From Hermodice carunculata (lineage: Eukaryota > Annelida > Polychaeta > Eunicida > Amphinomidae), in assembly GCA_964020975.1 (NCBI GenBank), contig OZ026615.1, forward strand, positions 33,829,595 to 33,893,594: 64,000 nt of DNA, read 5' to 3'. The position numbers and the translations under genes are program-made. Every line of letters begins with the position of its first letter. Positions within the stretch are counted from its first letter, which is position 1. Below, piece after piece: positions 24,101-36,923 of this stretch. Under the pieces are notes generated by a model that worked only from the letters and a program-made list of their open reading frames with translations, searched no databases and was not told the origin of the DNA.

Positions 24101-25188
24101 ACACCGTTCGGCAAGATTTTAAATTATGGATGCCCTACCTTCACGGTCACGGTGTAAAAGTGTACTGTAGATACTCCTGGGAAACCGTTTTTACTTCATC
24201 TTGACCGAGTGTAGCAGCGTTAGAGAACTAAAAGACATTGTACCCTGTGGTGATTGATACCTAACAAAAGGAGAAAGAGTTGTGGTGATTTCTCTTTGAT
24301 CAATTTGAGTTTGATGGTATAAGTCGGGCTGTAGATACTATCACACTCTGCAGGTGATCTTTCTGGCTGCCAGAATGCTATTGTAAAGATCCGTACGCCG
24401 GTACAAAGCCAAGCAAAATGTTATCATTTCCATAGGGTTTTCAATTCATGAAGAGGCAGTAACGGGACAATGGTATTACTTTATAGTGTCATGAGTGCAC
24501 AAAGAAGAGAAAATGTGGGTGTATTCATCGTCAATTAAGCTGATTTTTCATGATGTATGGCAGAAAACTGGTACCAGTTTTCTTGTGCAAACGATGTGCA
24601 CTGGATGACAGGTACATTAATCCACAATGAGATGGAGAAATGAGATTACATCATGAACTTCATGGTTGTATTTTGAAATTGTTCTTTTATACACCAAGAC
24701 AATAATAAGTAGTCCAGCTTGGAGGAAAATATAAGCTAGCTGCAGGAGATAATGGCCAACATGATTTACAAAGAGCATGTGAAATTTCAGGTGGAAAAAA
24801 AAAAGATTTCTTCACATCAGCAAGCAAAATGATTTCATCCGTTTTGTTACAGAAATGCACAGCATTTGAAATGTCAGACTTAGTGATATCAGTGATTTTT
24901 ATCTCACCACTTTCATAGAAATAAGACACTATTCATGAGGATTTGTTGTAATGCTTTTAACATGTTCCATTCAATGTTTGGTTTGTACATGAAGAATGAT
25001 AAGAATTGGTGTTTTGTGAATCCTTGCCATTTTTTTCCAGCTTCCTGCTATCCACTTTATACAAGTCTGTTTATACAGAAAAAAAGAGAGCATACATTCA
25101 TAAATACCATGCAAAAAAACTTGAAACTTTCCTCAACATGTCCACATAATAACCAATCTGGTCTGGAACAGATTTAAAATCTGCTGAA
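21121..25188. other. Low-repeat intronic stretch, no confirmed gene
   Basis: It contains a short (CA)n/(CT)n run at 21491-21530 and a 205-codon minus-strand frame at 23150-23767, the longest in the window. That frame is rich in Cys, Ser, Phe and His, has no domain I recognise, and has no supporting splice or start context. I treat it as unproven. Confidence 0.4.
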
Positions 25189-25365
25189 TACAGTGAAACC
25201 TCATTATAACAACACTCAGATGTCCAACGTATTTAATATAATGACACAAATTTTCGTGGGAAAAAGCTTATTTCTTTGTTATTTGATTCATTTATTTGAC
25301 ATATTCACTTATCTGACACATTTCTTATGGAACAGATGGTGTCATCATAATGAGTTTTCACTGTA
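25189..25365. mobile_element. pogo-like MITE with TA flanks
   Basis: The ends TACAGTGAAACCTCATTATA and ATAATGAGTTTTCACTGTA are inverted repeats of about 27 bp with TA at each edge. 177 bp, non-coding. Same family as 45168-45341. Confidence 0.85.
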
Positions 25366-26205
25366 CCACATCCGGTGGTTTTGGATAGCCCCCAGTATAA
25401 TTCCCCATTCAAACTACAGACTATGCATTCAAATTTGTAACAAAAAATGTTTCATTCAAATGCCTACATGCCTGGTCTGGTCATTGGTTTTTGCATTGCC
25501 TTTGCCAGCCACACTGCAGCTGCCTTTGTCGGAATGACTTGCCAGGCAATGCAAAAACCACTGCTCTTTACCACCTGATCTGTAATGACCTAACCAGGTC
25601 AGACATATTGTGGCCACTGCGTCAGTGTACTATGTACTTCAAGTTCTTATTTCCAGAAAATATTGGAATGGTAATGGAAAGTGAAATCTTTGAGGGTAGT
25701 TTACTTTGCCAAGGATTTTCTCAGCATGAGTTAGGTGCTGAGAAAAACATTGCCTCTGCGTCAGTTCAAGCAGCAAAGGGTTGCAGCGTTATGGTCCTTT
25801 GTACTCTCAACTGTGACATTTTTGAAGGACTGATTTGTCGTTTGCATCGGGTGTGACATCATGGTCAGAAAAGAAGGAGTGGTAGTTTTTATGCATCCTC
25901 TGTCCCTATAAGTGGCATATAATTGAACTTCCTTTTTAGCTTTTTATGCTGCCAACAAGGTGCTGTCATGTGTGACAGAACACCGGGATTGTGGTTTTCA
26001 TCAATTGAAATGTCTTGTCCATGCTCTTACAGTCCTTGTTCATTTTACCGCAACACATTTGTAGGCTTGCTTCCAAAAATAAAAGAGGTTGCTGTGTTGT
26101 TTCGGTGGAATGGTTGTTCTCTTCTTGTATGGTGCCTCTCACCAGAGGCCACCCCTCACCAGAGACCACCTTCTCATGCAGATCTTGTAGTATTTACATT
26201 ATATT
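25366..26205. other. Intronic stretch with a 15-bp inverted repeat
   Basis: GGTTTTTGCATTGCC (25486-25500) and GGCAATGCAAAAACC (25545-25559) are perfect complements around a 44-nt loop. Plus-strand frames of 114, 121 and 133 codons overlap here but show no domain, and one is driven by the downstream CA repeat. Confidence 0.5.
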
Positions 26206-26243
26206 TCTCCCCCCCCCCCGCCCCACCACCACCACCTGAGAGT

Positions 26244-26245
<2 letters not shown>

Positions 26246-26301
<56 letters not shown>
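26246..26301. repeat. (CA)n microsatellite
   Basis: 28 CA units, preceded by C-rich and CCA repeats. Confidence 0.97.
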
Positions 26302-26306
<5 letters not shown>

Positions 26307-28056
26307 AAGAACATCCAGCCATAACAGTCCCTTTCAGTATATCCACCATCACCACCCACCGCCACCCCCTCCAAACCTCTGAAGGTTATAAGGCCACATA
26401 TTCACTGCATTAGGGTTGGTCATATGAAAGAGGGACCACTGTAGCTTGTAGTGTGTGAGAGGTGCATTTGTTTTATTATTTCTGGCATGATATTTGTTTC
26501 TTTTAAAAATATATTATAAAGATGGGAGTGATGCTTGTAATTGTAAGTACGAGTGTACAGAACATGTAACTTCAAGCATTTGTTATCAGGTTGATAAAGG
26601 TACAAAAGAAGAAAGGAAAAGATAATGATAACTGGTTTGTTTGAATCAGAAATATGCTTTTGTCATACTTTTGAGTTTCCAATATAGATATAGCCCTCCA
26701 ATAAAAAGAAAAACATATCTTGAAAAGTAAATTCATCAGAAGAAAGTGTAATTCAAGTATGTTGACATAGTTTGACTTCTCTCAGAAGTTTTAAAATGTG
26801 AAAATCATGTTGCAAACTTAAACTTTTGAAAAATAAACTTCGCACAGCATGTTGTAACAAAACATTGTCACATTGATCCTGGCCGTTCAAATTACATATT
26901 CATATTAATGTAATATCACCAAGGATCAAGACTACACAATGATCAGCACACACAGGTATAATTTTGTTTCTATTGCAGTTGTACTTTTTTTATAATTCTG
27001 AGGAGATATTATGAACTTGTCAAATGTTGGCGCTTGCATGTGTCTTCCATCAGATAAGACAAGTAAAAAACAAATGTTTAGCAGATGTGCCTAACACAGT
27101 TAATTGTTTAACATTTCAGCAGATAGTTCTGGATTGTAAATGAAGAGAATGGACCTATCAAAACAGTGGCACAACCAAACTTAATCTTGGCACTGTCAAT
27201 AGTAAAGTGATAGGCCAGAGCGTGCTGAGCATTACGACAGATGTGGAAACGGAGGTATAGCTCATTGTTCCACAGAGCTTAGTGATCAGTTTACCTAAAC
27301 ATTAGAGGTTTTCATCCTGGTCTATTGATAAACTACCGTGCTATCTGCTGGGACCTCCCCCCAACCCCCCCGGCTGATGATATCTACATCTTTTTGTCTA
27401 CTGTGCCTGTCAGTTTTACAGTGAGACCATTGCTCCACTTTGACACAGGTAGCTTTGCATGGGACAATTCATAGAGTCTTCATGATTGTCACATTGTTCT
27501 GGCATGGAGATGTTATCGCGGCGAATTTTAATCTAACATGTTCAGCAGCTGTCACTGAAAGCACGCCAGGGCAGTGTATGTAAAGAGGCAATTCTCTTAT
27601 GCCGATAATTATATATACATACAGACCACTGTGTTCTTCTACCGTGCAACTGAGTGGTAAGGGCAAATCAAGTGGATCGGCACTGAAGCCCTTTCATTCT
27701 GTGCATTACATTAATTACTTAATTTCTGTCAGCAGGTATGAAAATTATTAATTAGAAATGATACTGGTCACCCGTTGTTTTTTTAATTCTTTGGTATGGA
27801 TGAGTTACAGGGACAGTTGTCCGGTCGTATGTCTGCCAAGCTGTTGTGGAGTTTTAGTGGGCTGTGATAAAAGAGACAATAATCATTGATGTTGTTGTAG
27901 GCCATGATGGGAATGATTATAAAATTGTGATCATTCAAAGATACACCTGGCATGGACAGGATGTAGATTTATGTTGCATTCATTTGCACTAGATAAGGTC
28001 TCAACAGGTTGCTTTATCTGTTAGACATGTTTTGGATGTTATATGTATGCATTTTT
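26302..28056. other. Intronic sequence, nothing recognised
   Basis: AT-rich, with no gene-like frame or recognised repeat family. Confidence 0.45.
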
Positions 28057-28225
28057 AGCTCATCCAACTTGTCAGTCAGCTTATCTTATTTTCACTGTAC
28101 ATGTACATCCTCATCATCTGTCATTCCATTTTTGTACATTACAGTTTCAATTTTTACATTTTTTCTCAAAAACCACTGGCCAGGTAATCTTCAAACTTGG
28201 TGGGGATGTACCTCGATATGTCTCT
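28057..28225 (+). mobile_element. Family B fragment
   Basis: Damaged head AGCTCATCCAACTTGTCAGTC, then TTTTTCTCAAAAACCACTGG and CTTCAAACTTGGTGGGGATG. It ends inside the body. Confidence 0.65.
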
Positions 28226-28690
28226 ACCAACAGGAGCCCAACGAAATATTAGTTCTCACTTTTGTCACCTTATCGGGACAATCGTGTGCATGACTGAATT
28301 CATAGTTACACTGGTCTGCTGTTACTAAGTGGAACGCACTATGGACACACTATCATGACCACAGCGGAGGTTTATCTATGAAACCGTGGAACGTAACCCC
28401 ACACATCCATGGGTATATTGGACAATTTGCGCGTATCAGAGTAACAGTCTGGTACCTTGCAATTATACACAGGCATAGGTCAGGCACAGACAGCTTTACC
28501 TTGATCAAAATCACTCTTTCAAACTTCCCCACTAATTTTACATCTATACACTTTAATGTGGCTGTCAATGGCCCGCTGATAGTGGCGTCTCACTTCCTTT
28601 GAAATACCATTTAATCTCGTCGTGCGATCCTGGTGGTCAAAATTGGAAAACTAAATTTTGTTAGGTTGGTATTATATCCAAATGGTCATG
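28226..28690. other. Intronic sequence, nothing recognised
   Basis: Slightly GC-richer than its surroundings. Two overlapping chance frames on opposite strands, no domain. Confidence 0.4.
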
Positions 28691-29283
28691 CTCCAGTGAT
28701 TTTGGTATTTTTTATGATTTTTTTGTTAATTTTTTAACTCAGCTGATTTGTCAGGCTGCTGGGTTTTTAGCAGGGTCAGTCATCTGTCAGAAACTAAGAC
28801 TAAAGAAGGAAATGTATCCAGAAAACATCTGTCATCAGTCCACAATTTACAGTTTTGACTTCTCATGTCTTAGGTGTGTACCTTGGGTGGATCTGTCCTC
28901 AGTTTGTACAAATGGTCATGCTCCATTGCATTTTGTAATTTTCATGATTTTTAGCTCTGAAGAATTGTCAGTCAGCAGAGCTTATGAAATCCACTTGTGG
29001 CCAATGTCCATGTATTACACTTTTTACTTTTTTGACTTGTCAAAAAAGTACTGCATGGAATTTGTAGATTTTACACTTGAATGTTCCTCAGGAGGACCTT
29101 TGCCAAGTTTTCGAAGGACATGATATTGCAATAATTTTTCTGTATCTTATAATGATTTTTGCTTTCTTGAAAAATAAAAAAATCTTCTTCTCTGCTACTT
29201 GGCCAAATGCTTACATATTGCAAACAGGGCCACCTGGGGCCACATAGTTCACATTTTGGTCACCACGTGGTGTTGTAATGTTT
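28691..29283 (+). mobile_element. Degenerate family B blocks with a second AGCTCTG head
   Basis: GGTCATGCTCCAGTGATTTT is body sequence. ACTCAGCTGATTTGTCAGGC (about 28738) is a worn head. AGCTCTG (28953-28959) / CAGAGCT (28976-28982) is a variant head that still pairs. Body remnants continue to about 29280. Confidence 0.6.
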
Positions 29284-30265
29284 TAGATCTGCTGACCAAA
29301 AGTCACAGAATATATAGACTTACTCATGTCTGTTGATCTATCTGCCAAATTTCTGTCTAGTCATGCAGTTTTTAACTTAAATCCATATAACTTTCAGGAT
29401 ACATAGATTGTATGGAAATATAGGTTTCTGTCAATATTGGTTGTGCCATTGATATTATTATGTAATTTTATGAACCGAAATCTGAAAAGTTTGATAATGG
29501 TGTTTTTCAGAGTTTTCCATGAATCATTGCAAAATTTGGTAGCAATGTTAATCCAGCAAAAGATGAAAATATGCCCACTTTATGACATCACCTACAGTAT
29601 TATGGACGAGTTTGAATATGGGTGACCTTGACCCAATTCTCAAGGTCACAGAGCCACTTTTGTGAATTTGGTTTTCACATGATAACTTGATACTTTTAAG
29701 GCATTGGAGTTTCATATTGCACATACTAATAGTCCTGTATAAGATCTCAGAGGAGGTCATAGATGGATGATCTTAACCCAATTTCCAAGGTCACAGAGCC
29801 ATTATAGTGAATTTGGTTTTGACGCTATAACTTAAAAAGTTTTTTTATATAGGGTTTTCATATTGCACATGCTTATAGACCTGAATAAGGTCTCATACGG
29901 GTTAGAAGATGGGTGACCTTGACCCAATTCGCAAGGTCACAGTTATTTTTGTGAACTTGGTTTACATGCAATAACTTGGAAAGTTCAGTGTGTAGAGGTT
30001 TTATATTGCACATGCTTATATTCCTACATAAGGTCTCAAACGAATTCAGAGATGGGTGACCTTGACCTAATTCCCAAGGCCTCAGATCCATTTTAGTGAA
30101 TTTGGTTTTCACACGATAAGTTGAAAAGTTTTTAACATATATCTCTCTTATTGCACATGGTCTTAATTCTACATAAGGTCTGAGACAAGTTCAAAGATGG
30201 ATGACCTTGACCCAAATCCTAAGGTCATGGGGGGGCAAAGATCTAGCAATCTATGATTGTGTTTT
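29284..30265 (+). mobile_element. 145-bp tandem-unit element (family E), copy 2
   Basis: A family C-like lead-in (CATATAACTTTCAGGATACA) is followed by five units with TGACC/TGATC at 29623, 29768, 29914, 30057 and 30202. Each unit carries GGGTGACCTTGACCCAATT and CAAGGTCACAG facing one another. The tail is CAATC TAT GATTG then TGTTTTAATT, nearly the tail of the left-edge repeat. Non-coding. Confidence 0.8.
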
Positions 30266-30469
30266 AATTGAAACTAACGTCATAGGTACATGTATAAAAA
30301 ACACATTAAATTCGTCATTGCCATTATGAATTGAGATAGAACTGCAAGATGTACTCCAAATATATGTTAGGCTAACATTCAGATGTTTTCAAGATGTTGA
30401 GACTGAATAAGCCTACAGAGACCTAATATGTAACAAGTATGTAACAGGGAAGTTTGATATTGTGCAATG

Positions 30470-31000
30470 TGGATGACGTTGACCTATTTTGTCATGGTCA
30501 GAGGAATTGCGTTTCAGAAAATTAAGTTTTTGTAATGGATATCTGGTTATATATTAGCACAGCATAGGCTTAAGGGACTCTTGCATCTATTTTAATCCCC
30601 ATGTATTGGCCAACATGGTATTGTTGTTCTCATGTCTTTGTGTGCGTGTGTGCATCCGCCTGTCCATATATTACCCTTGAGGATGCAATAACTTTTGAAC
30701 AAATGGGGCTACTATCATTAAGTATGTACTGTTGAAGCATCCCATTTGAAGTTTGGCTGAGTTCAACATTCAGCAACCATGACCTAATTTTTCCATTTCA
30801 CCAGTGGTGATATTTTTACTATTGGAGACACAATAACTTTTGAACAAATTCAGCTACAATCATGAAACTTACTGTAGAAGAATCTCATTGAAAGCTTGAT
30901 TGATTTTGACAGTCAGTGACCTTGACCTATTTTCAAGGTCACCAGGGGTCATCATGTTTGAACTATGGCTGAGGGGGTTTTAAAGTTGTTCCAACCGTTA
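30470..31000 (+). repeat. Hairpin-headed repeat with a 143-bp unit pair
   Basis: The head CCATGT ... ACATGG lies at about 30599-30618 in TTTTAATCCCC context and is followed by GTGTGCATCCGCCTGTCC. Two units starting GATGCAATAACTTTTGAAC / GACACAATAACTTTTGAAC are about 143 bp apart, the second ending with GTGACCTTGACCTATTTTC. Confidence 0.55.
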
Positions 31001-31339
31001 CAGTTTTCTCTTTTGGAGGAGGGTTTGAATTTTGTGTTAAGGCTATTTTCGAGTACTTCTTTTCCAGAACAATACAGAATTGCATGAAATTTTATCTCAG
31101 AATATAATCTGATTAAGGATCATAAAAGTTTGCAAAAATTATGAGGATTTGTTGGTTTTTGGCAAAGCTATGGGATATCAAACTTTGGGACCGTCTGTTG
31201 GTAAGTGTTGATACTAACATGCAAATACTGTGCATGCATTGCAGTACAGTATTATCAAAAGAGCTGTATGCAAAAATCTATTTTTTATGAATTTTTCAGA
31301 TGAAAAAAAAAATTCTTCTCAGGAAGTACTTGGCCAATT

Positions 31340-31690
31340 GCCTAGCATCTTTAATTTTTGGCGGATCTTCAAATTTGGTGGGATTGTGGAGGAGGTCAAA
31401 GTCTAAGTTGGTTATGGTACTAGTGGTGGCACCTATAATTTGATGTAAATTATGAGCCAAAATGTGTTTTAAGATGTAAAATTCCATATTTAGAAAAGTA
31501 ATTGGAGCAGACTAGCCAAATTCATAGGATATAGACCATGGCCAAAGGTAGAATGTTATGTAAAATCAGTGACCTTGACATATTTTTGTGAGGTCACCAT
31601 GCCTGTTCAGTTGAAAAGGTGATGTTGTAATGGCAGGGTGTAGCTTGGACATCAATGGCAAAGAGAATTGAGCCTCCATATCAAAATTGC
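31340..31690 (+). mobile_element. Family C fragment
   Basis: CATCTTTAATTTTTGGCGG, GATTGTGGAGGAGGTCAAAG, GACATATTTTTGTGAGGTCAC and GTGTAGCTTGGACATCAATG match family C. The tail is missing. Confidence 0.7.
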
Positions 31691-31965
31691 ACTTGATTAC
31701 ATAATACATGAAAACGGTACTTGGTTACCTACTTTTTGGGTCACCTTGACTCTGTAATAATGGAGTTTGGCGCTTGTCTGAGTTTATTGTTTTTCGTCGA
31801 TAACTAAAAAAGTTATTAGCCGATTTGAACAAACAGACTAAATATAGAGAGCTGGATATGGGGGGTGCATATTTGAACAAAAACAATTTTTTTATTAGAG
31901 TTGAAGGTCAAGGTCAAATGACCAGTTAGAATATAGGGGTCATCTCATGAATGCAGTGCACCCCA

Positions 31966-32062
31966 CTATTTTTTAGATAGGCCCATATAACGTTTAGGAG
32001 TCATAAAGTGTATAAAAATCTTTGTCGACAGCAATGTTGGTGGTGCCACCTAAAGTATTATT
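31966..32062 (+). mobile_element. Family C, left part of an interrupted copy
   Basis: ATAACGTTTAGGAGTCATAAAG and TTGGTGGTGCCACCTAAAG are the start of a family C copy. It continues after the inserted GTCTCGCC element, from 32613. Confidence 0.6.
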
Positions 32063-32612
32063 GTCTCGCCAGCATAAGCTGTTGGTGAGACTAAGCACTC
32101 ACTTTCTCTCCATCAACAAAAAAACTTCAGAGCTGCATTATTTCACTAACTACACTGGGGAAGGCTTTCATACTTGGGTAAATGATTGATAGTGATGGTC
32201 ACTACAGATTTGTACCATCAATGTCATACTTCATTGGTCATGTCTGTCCGTCAACAAAAAAACTTCGGACTGGCATAACTTCACCAACAACACTGGGTTG
32301 GGCTTTTATACTTCGGTATATGATTTATAGTGATGGTCACTACAGATTCGTACCATCACTGTCATACTTCATTGGCTACATCATGCTTGAATGAGCATTG
32401 TAGAAAAACTTTGGGGTGGTATTATTTCACTAACCACACTGGGTATGGCTTTATAGTTGGGTAAATGATTGATAGTGATGGTCACTTCAGATTTGTACCA
32501 TCACTGTCATACTTCATTGGTTACATCATGCTTGAATGAGCATTGTAGAAAAACTTTGGAGTGGCCTCAATTATGCTGGGGAAACATTCATGCCCCTGGG
32601 CATGGCTCTGGT
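32063..32612 (+). mobile_element. GTCTCGCC element (family D) with internal tandem units
   Basis: The head GTCTCGCCAGCA ... TGTTGGTGAGAC folds (32063-32091). Three units carrying ATAGTGATGGTCACTACAG lie 138 and 145 bp apart (32189, 32327, 32472). The tail has a perfect hairpin, CATGCCC (32589-32595), CT, GGGCATG (32598-32604), then GCTCTGGTA. It is inserted in a family C copy. Non-coding. Confidence 0.75.
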
Positions 32613-33145
32613 ATAGAGGTCAAAATGTGAAAATCTTGTGACCACAATGTGGTCCATAGCTTTCAAGTTAGCCCAATATAACTTTCAGGACTTACAGGGT
32701 GTTTTAAAAAATAAAGGTTCATTTTGATATTGGTGGTGCCACGTACAATATTATGCAATACAGGGGGTCCAAATATGAAAATCTATTCAACACTCTAACA
32801 TCTTTAATTTTGGGCAGATCTTCACCAAATTCGGGGGGATTGTCAGGGAGGTCAAAGTCAAAGTTGCTAATGATACTAGTGGTGCCACCTATGTTCTGAC
32901 CGAAATTATGAGCCAAAAGGTGTTTTAAGATATAAATTCCATTTCATGAAAAGTAATTGGATTAGACTTTGCCAAATTTATATATAGACAATGTCCAAAG
33001 CTAGAAGTTTATATAATATCAGTGACCTTGACCTATTTTTGTGAGGTCAGCATGCCTGTAAAGTTGATTTTGTGATTGCAGGGTGTAGCTTGGACATCAA
33101 TGGCAATGACAGCACAACACCAGGCCTGTGGGCCTCTTGTATTAC
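32613..33145 (+). mobile_element. Family C, right part
   Basis: AGGTCAAAATGTGAAAATC through GTGTAGCTTGGACATCAATG to the tail CAGGCC TGTG GGCCTC TTGTA (about 33120-33140). A nested repeat of the ATAACTTTCAGGACTTACAGG start occurs near 32681. Confidence 0.7.
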
Positions 33146-33430
33146 ATAATCTGTGTGACCTTGATCTTCTGTCCTGAGGTCACGGATGACATAAAGTTAA
33201 GGACTAACACATTGTTGTCTTGGCACATGCAACAATATCCATCACAGAAATTGCACAAATAAGCTATGATTACATGTGGAGTGTAATGCCATCTGGTGGA
33301 CATTTTATACACTAAATTTACATAAGCTTTATATGTTCAGAAGCCACTTGAGGACTGACAGCTTTGAAATGAACAGGTGCAATATAGCCATGGTGCCAGC
33401 AGAGCATTAGGCACACGGGCCTCTTGTTTA
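33138..33430 (+). mobile_element. Family C second module
   Basis: Same order of blocks as 10721-11017 (TTACATAATCTG, CATGCAACAATATCCATCA, GCCATCTGGTGGACA), ending GAGCATTAGGCACACGGGCC TCTTGTT. Confidence 0.7.
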
Positions 33431-34374
33431 TAGCTTGTTTTCCCATGCGACAAGCTGGATTCTCTTCAAGCTTGTGAATGTTGCTTGATTCAATCTCCAC
33501 CAAACATGTACATTCAATGACCACGTTATTATTATTTTATGATTTTTAACAATTTTATGAACTAATGAAATGATTGGCATGGATGCAAGTTAGAATACTA
33601 GTGTGCATGTATGTCTACGTTATTTTCTCCAAGACCATAGACCCGAATCATCGTAGATTGGTGGGGATGTACCTTGACAGGATCTTTTTAAACCAAGGTC
33701 ACTTGGGCTAAGTATCTGGATCACTGATAACCTAATATTATTAGCTGGAAGTTAATCTAGTCCAGCTCTACTCATCTCAGCTCACCATGGGACTTCACTT
33801 TTAGATTACATATATTTGAGGACAGTCTGTTTAGAAATATGTCTTGTTTAAGTTTTAATTAGTTGTTCTATTTAGCATATTGGTAGCACTCTAGCATAAA
33901 TTCCATTATAAAGTAAATGTATAAAGTTTTTTTTTTTAAATTCTTTTTTGAATCCCTGCTGTGATCATTTACATAATATGATTTCACTGGGTAATGTGTT
34001 TAGGCAGGGTTAATGGTCTTTTGTGGGGTACAAAACCTAAAGTATGTTGATTGCAATAGGGAAGAGAAAGAAGAGCAGATTCCTGTCTGCCTCCTGTAGA
34101 GGGCTCTTCTGTCAGAGTTGTGTATTCCCATTATGTTACTGCTGCTGTAAGTTGCCGCTGAATCACTTGGCAACCGCTGCATATAGGAACAACAAATTTT
34201 TCCTGGCAAATCCCGGTGTGTAGCTTAAAGTATACTGTAAATTGGTGGAACAACAGAAGTCTGGCCAGCAAGAATTTTGTGTAATGGGTTAATATTCAGC
34301 TAAATATACATAAAATGGCTCATTGTAACCTTGTTTAAAATTATATCTGAAAAGTGGCTTCCAAGTAATTTTTG
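33431..34374. other. Intronic sequence, mostly unrecognised
   Basis: A short body-like remnant (ATTGGTGGGGATGTACCTTG) lies near 33658. Otherwise no feature. Confidence 0.4.
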
Positions 34375-34663
34375 TCTCGACAGCGTAAGCTTGGCAAAAC
34401 TAAGCACTTGCTTTCTGGTTGTCCAGATGTCAGTCCAGGCGTCCTTCCAGATGTCTGTCAGCAAAAACTTCATGGCATTATTTCACTAACTGCACTGAGT
34501 AGGGCTTTCATACTTGGGCAAATGGTTTATAGTGATGGTCACTGCAGATTAGCACCATCACTGTCACACTTCATTGGTTACATCATGCTTGAATGAGCAT
34601 TGTAGAAAAACTTCACAGTGGCTTAAATTATGCTGGCATGACATTCATGCCCCAGGGCATATT
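34375..34663 (+). mobile_element. GTCTCG element (family D), short copy
   Basis: GTCTCGACAGCGTAAGCTTGG head, a single ATAGTGATGGTCACTGCAG unit, and an ATGCCCC/AGGGCAT tail hairpin (34647-34660). The terminal CTGGT seen in other copies is lost. Confidence 0.65.
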
Positions 34664-36920
34664 TTTTGGACATATATATTTTATTAGTTTGTACAGGCCC
34701 ATGTATGTAAAGAATGGTGGTAAGCTTTTAGTAATCCTAATTGGTGGGGAAGTTGACCCTAACATATTTGAAATCTGGTTGGTACCAAAAAACAGCTGAC
34801 AGGCATGAAGCAAAGTAAAACATAAGCTACTTAGTGGAAGGCAGGAAATATGAACACAATATTATTTCCTTCGTTATCACTGTATTGTTGTTCACATCAT
34901 CAGCAGTGAAAGAGTCATGAAAAATTTGGACTACAGTATGATAATTTGCTAAAGAGAGTAAATCCTTTTACCATATAAGAGCAACATGAGAATGAGGAGA
35001 GAGAAAGGAGTAATGTTGAATAGAATAATTCCAAAATTTAATAACTATCACACCATCCATTTTATTTTATTTACTCAAATCCTAGTTTACCTCTTTCCAG
35101 TCCAAGGTAATGAACAGCATGGAGAAAGACTGTACAAATCTTATCTGGAGTAATTCAAAGGCCAACTGGGGTGTAGATAACATTTTTGCTCTATTCCCTT
35201 GTGTTTGCATATTCTAATTAGTCTGATAAGAACAGCTGTTTTCCAAGTTGGGGATCTCATGGTTGCCAATTAAAATGTATTGTCCTGTTGTAGTCCAGTC
35301 ATGATGTGCCTGATTGGTTATTACTGTTTATCAATGAGAAGAGGTTCTCACAGGAAGTATAAATTGCGTTTGAAACACACAGTTCTTGATCTTAAATTTC
35401 AAGGGGGATGTCACCAGCATGAAAGCTTTTTCAGTAATTGGGTGTTACATGGCAAGTCATGCTCCAGCTGGACTTTCTACAGCTGGGGATGACTTCTGGC
35501 AAAGCCATGGTGAATTTGAACATGTAATACACAGGTCATTTCAGGTAAACATTCGGAAAAATCAGACACTGTTCTATGAAAGAGTTAAACCTGAGCCATG
35601 AAAGATGCTTGAGTTTACAGCCGATGATAAGAGCATGGAGTATGCAGGCCGGCTCCAGGCAATACCACTTGGCCCTGTTCAACACAATAACATGTTTTCA
35701 TTTCATATTGCTTAAATGGGTTTTGATTATGTCCTTAAAATCTTTGAAGAACCTCCCATTATTGACAATTTGATGTTGTGCCTCAGCTATGGGGAATGTG
35801 AAATGATTAACTTTAAGCAGCTCTGACTGACGCTGATATGCTCAGTTTTTTTGTGGAGTAGGGCTGATGGATGATGACATGGTGATGTGGGAGAGAAGAG
35901 ACACAGGGAACCTGACAAAAAGGTCATGACCTATACATGGTCCTAATAAACCCTGACCCTCTTATTGTGTCATAGTAGCAGGCTTTACCACAGGGTACCC
36001 ATTACAACCCCTCTCACACAGCATTCTGTCGAGTCCCAGTCCATTTGTTACCGCTCGTAATGCTTTTACGCACGACCTTTGTAACCCACCTCTCATACTA
36101 ATCCTGCTGTGTACAATAGATTGTTTTTGATTCCAATTAAATTTGCCTTTGAAGATAGTGTGCATTTGGCCTAATAATAGAAATTATGCTCACAGCATTC
36201 TCCATAAGTTAATATGTTGTTATGCTTAGGGGCGCACACTTGTCCCCCCTTGCCTCCATACATTGTTTCGGGAGGTGTTTTTAATCAGGATACTATTTAT
36301 GCAACTTCCCCGTAGACTTTTCATCTCAGTTTTGGCTTTTCAAAAAACAGAATTGTGAGGATTTTGGTTCATGTTTGTAATTATAAATTCATTATTGAAA
36401 AGGGAAAAAGAAGTTACTTGGATTAATTTGTTTTCAGTAACAATACAGGCTATAGGTTGGTGATGCATCCATTGACATGTGTAATGTCAGTGCTTCACCA
36501 AGGCATATGTTGTATGATTGGCCAATATGGAAGGAGCAGACAGGGTTTGCTTGTTGAAGAGGAAAATTGGAAGTGAAGGGCCAGTCATACCAAGGGGCAG
36601 ACCTATAATATAGTAAGAAGCCTGTGAAACTCACGGTGTGTATTTAGCACTTGCCAAAGTCTGAGCCCATCCCAAATGTCAGGCTACAATAATTAAATTT
36701 GCAGCATAAAGCAGCAGTCAGAAGTGCAGCAAGAAATGATTGTCCTGCTTTGGCAAGTGCCACCTTTGATTATGGTCTCTGAGGAATACTGGTAGGATGC
36801 AAATCTAGCAAGCTTTCACATGTATGTACAAATTTCATCTTGTCAACTTTGTTTGGGACACAGTTTTGTTTTGTCTCCTTTCGGTGTGGTGACTCGGTTA
36901 GCCTGGATTGTAGTACATGT
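34664..36920. other. Intronic sequence, nothing confirmed
   Basis: Low in repeats. Frames of 60-71 codons at 35280-35601 and elsewhere have no domain and no match to the missing CDIN1 exons as I recall the protein. Confidence 0.4.
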
Positions 36921-36923
36921 ACA

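Noticed and set aside
26174-26374. Cys/Val and His/Thr repeat frames across the CA tract (also 61325-61844)
   Set aside because: Translation of dinucleotide repeats on either strand.
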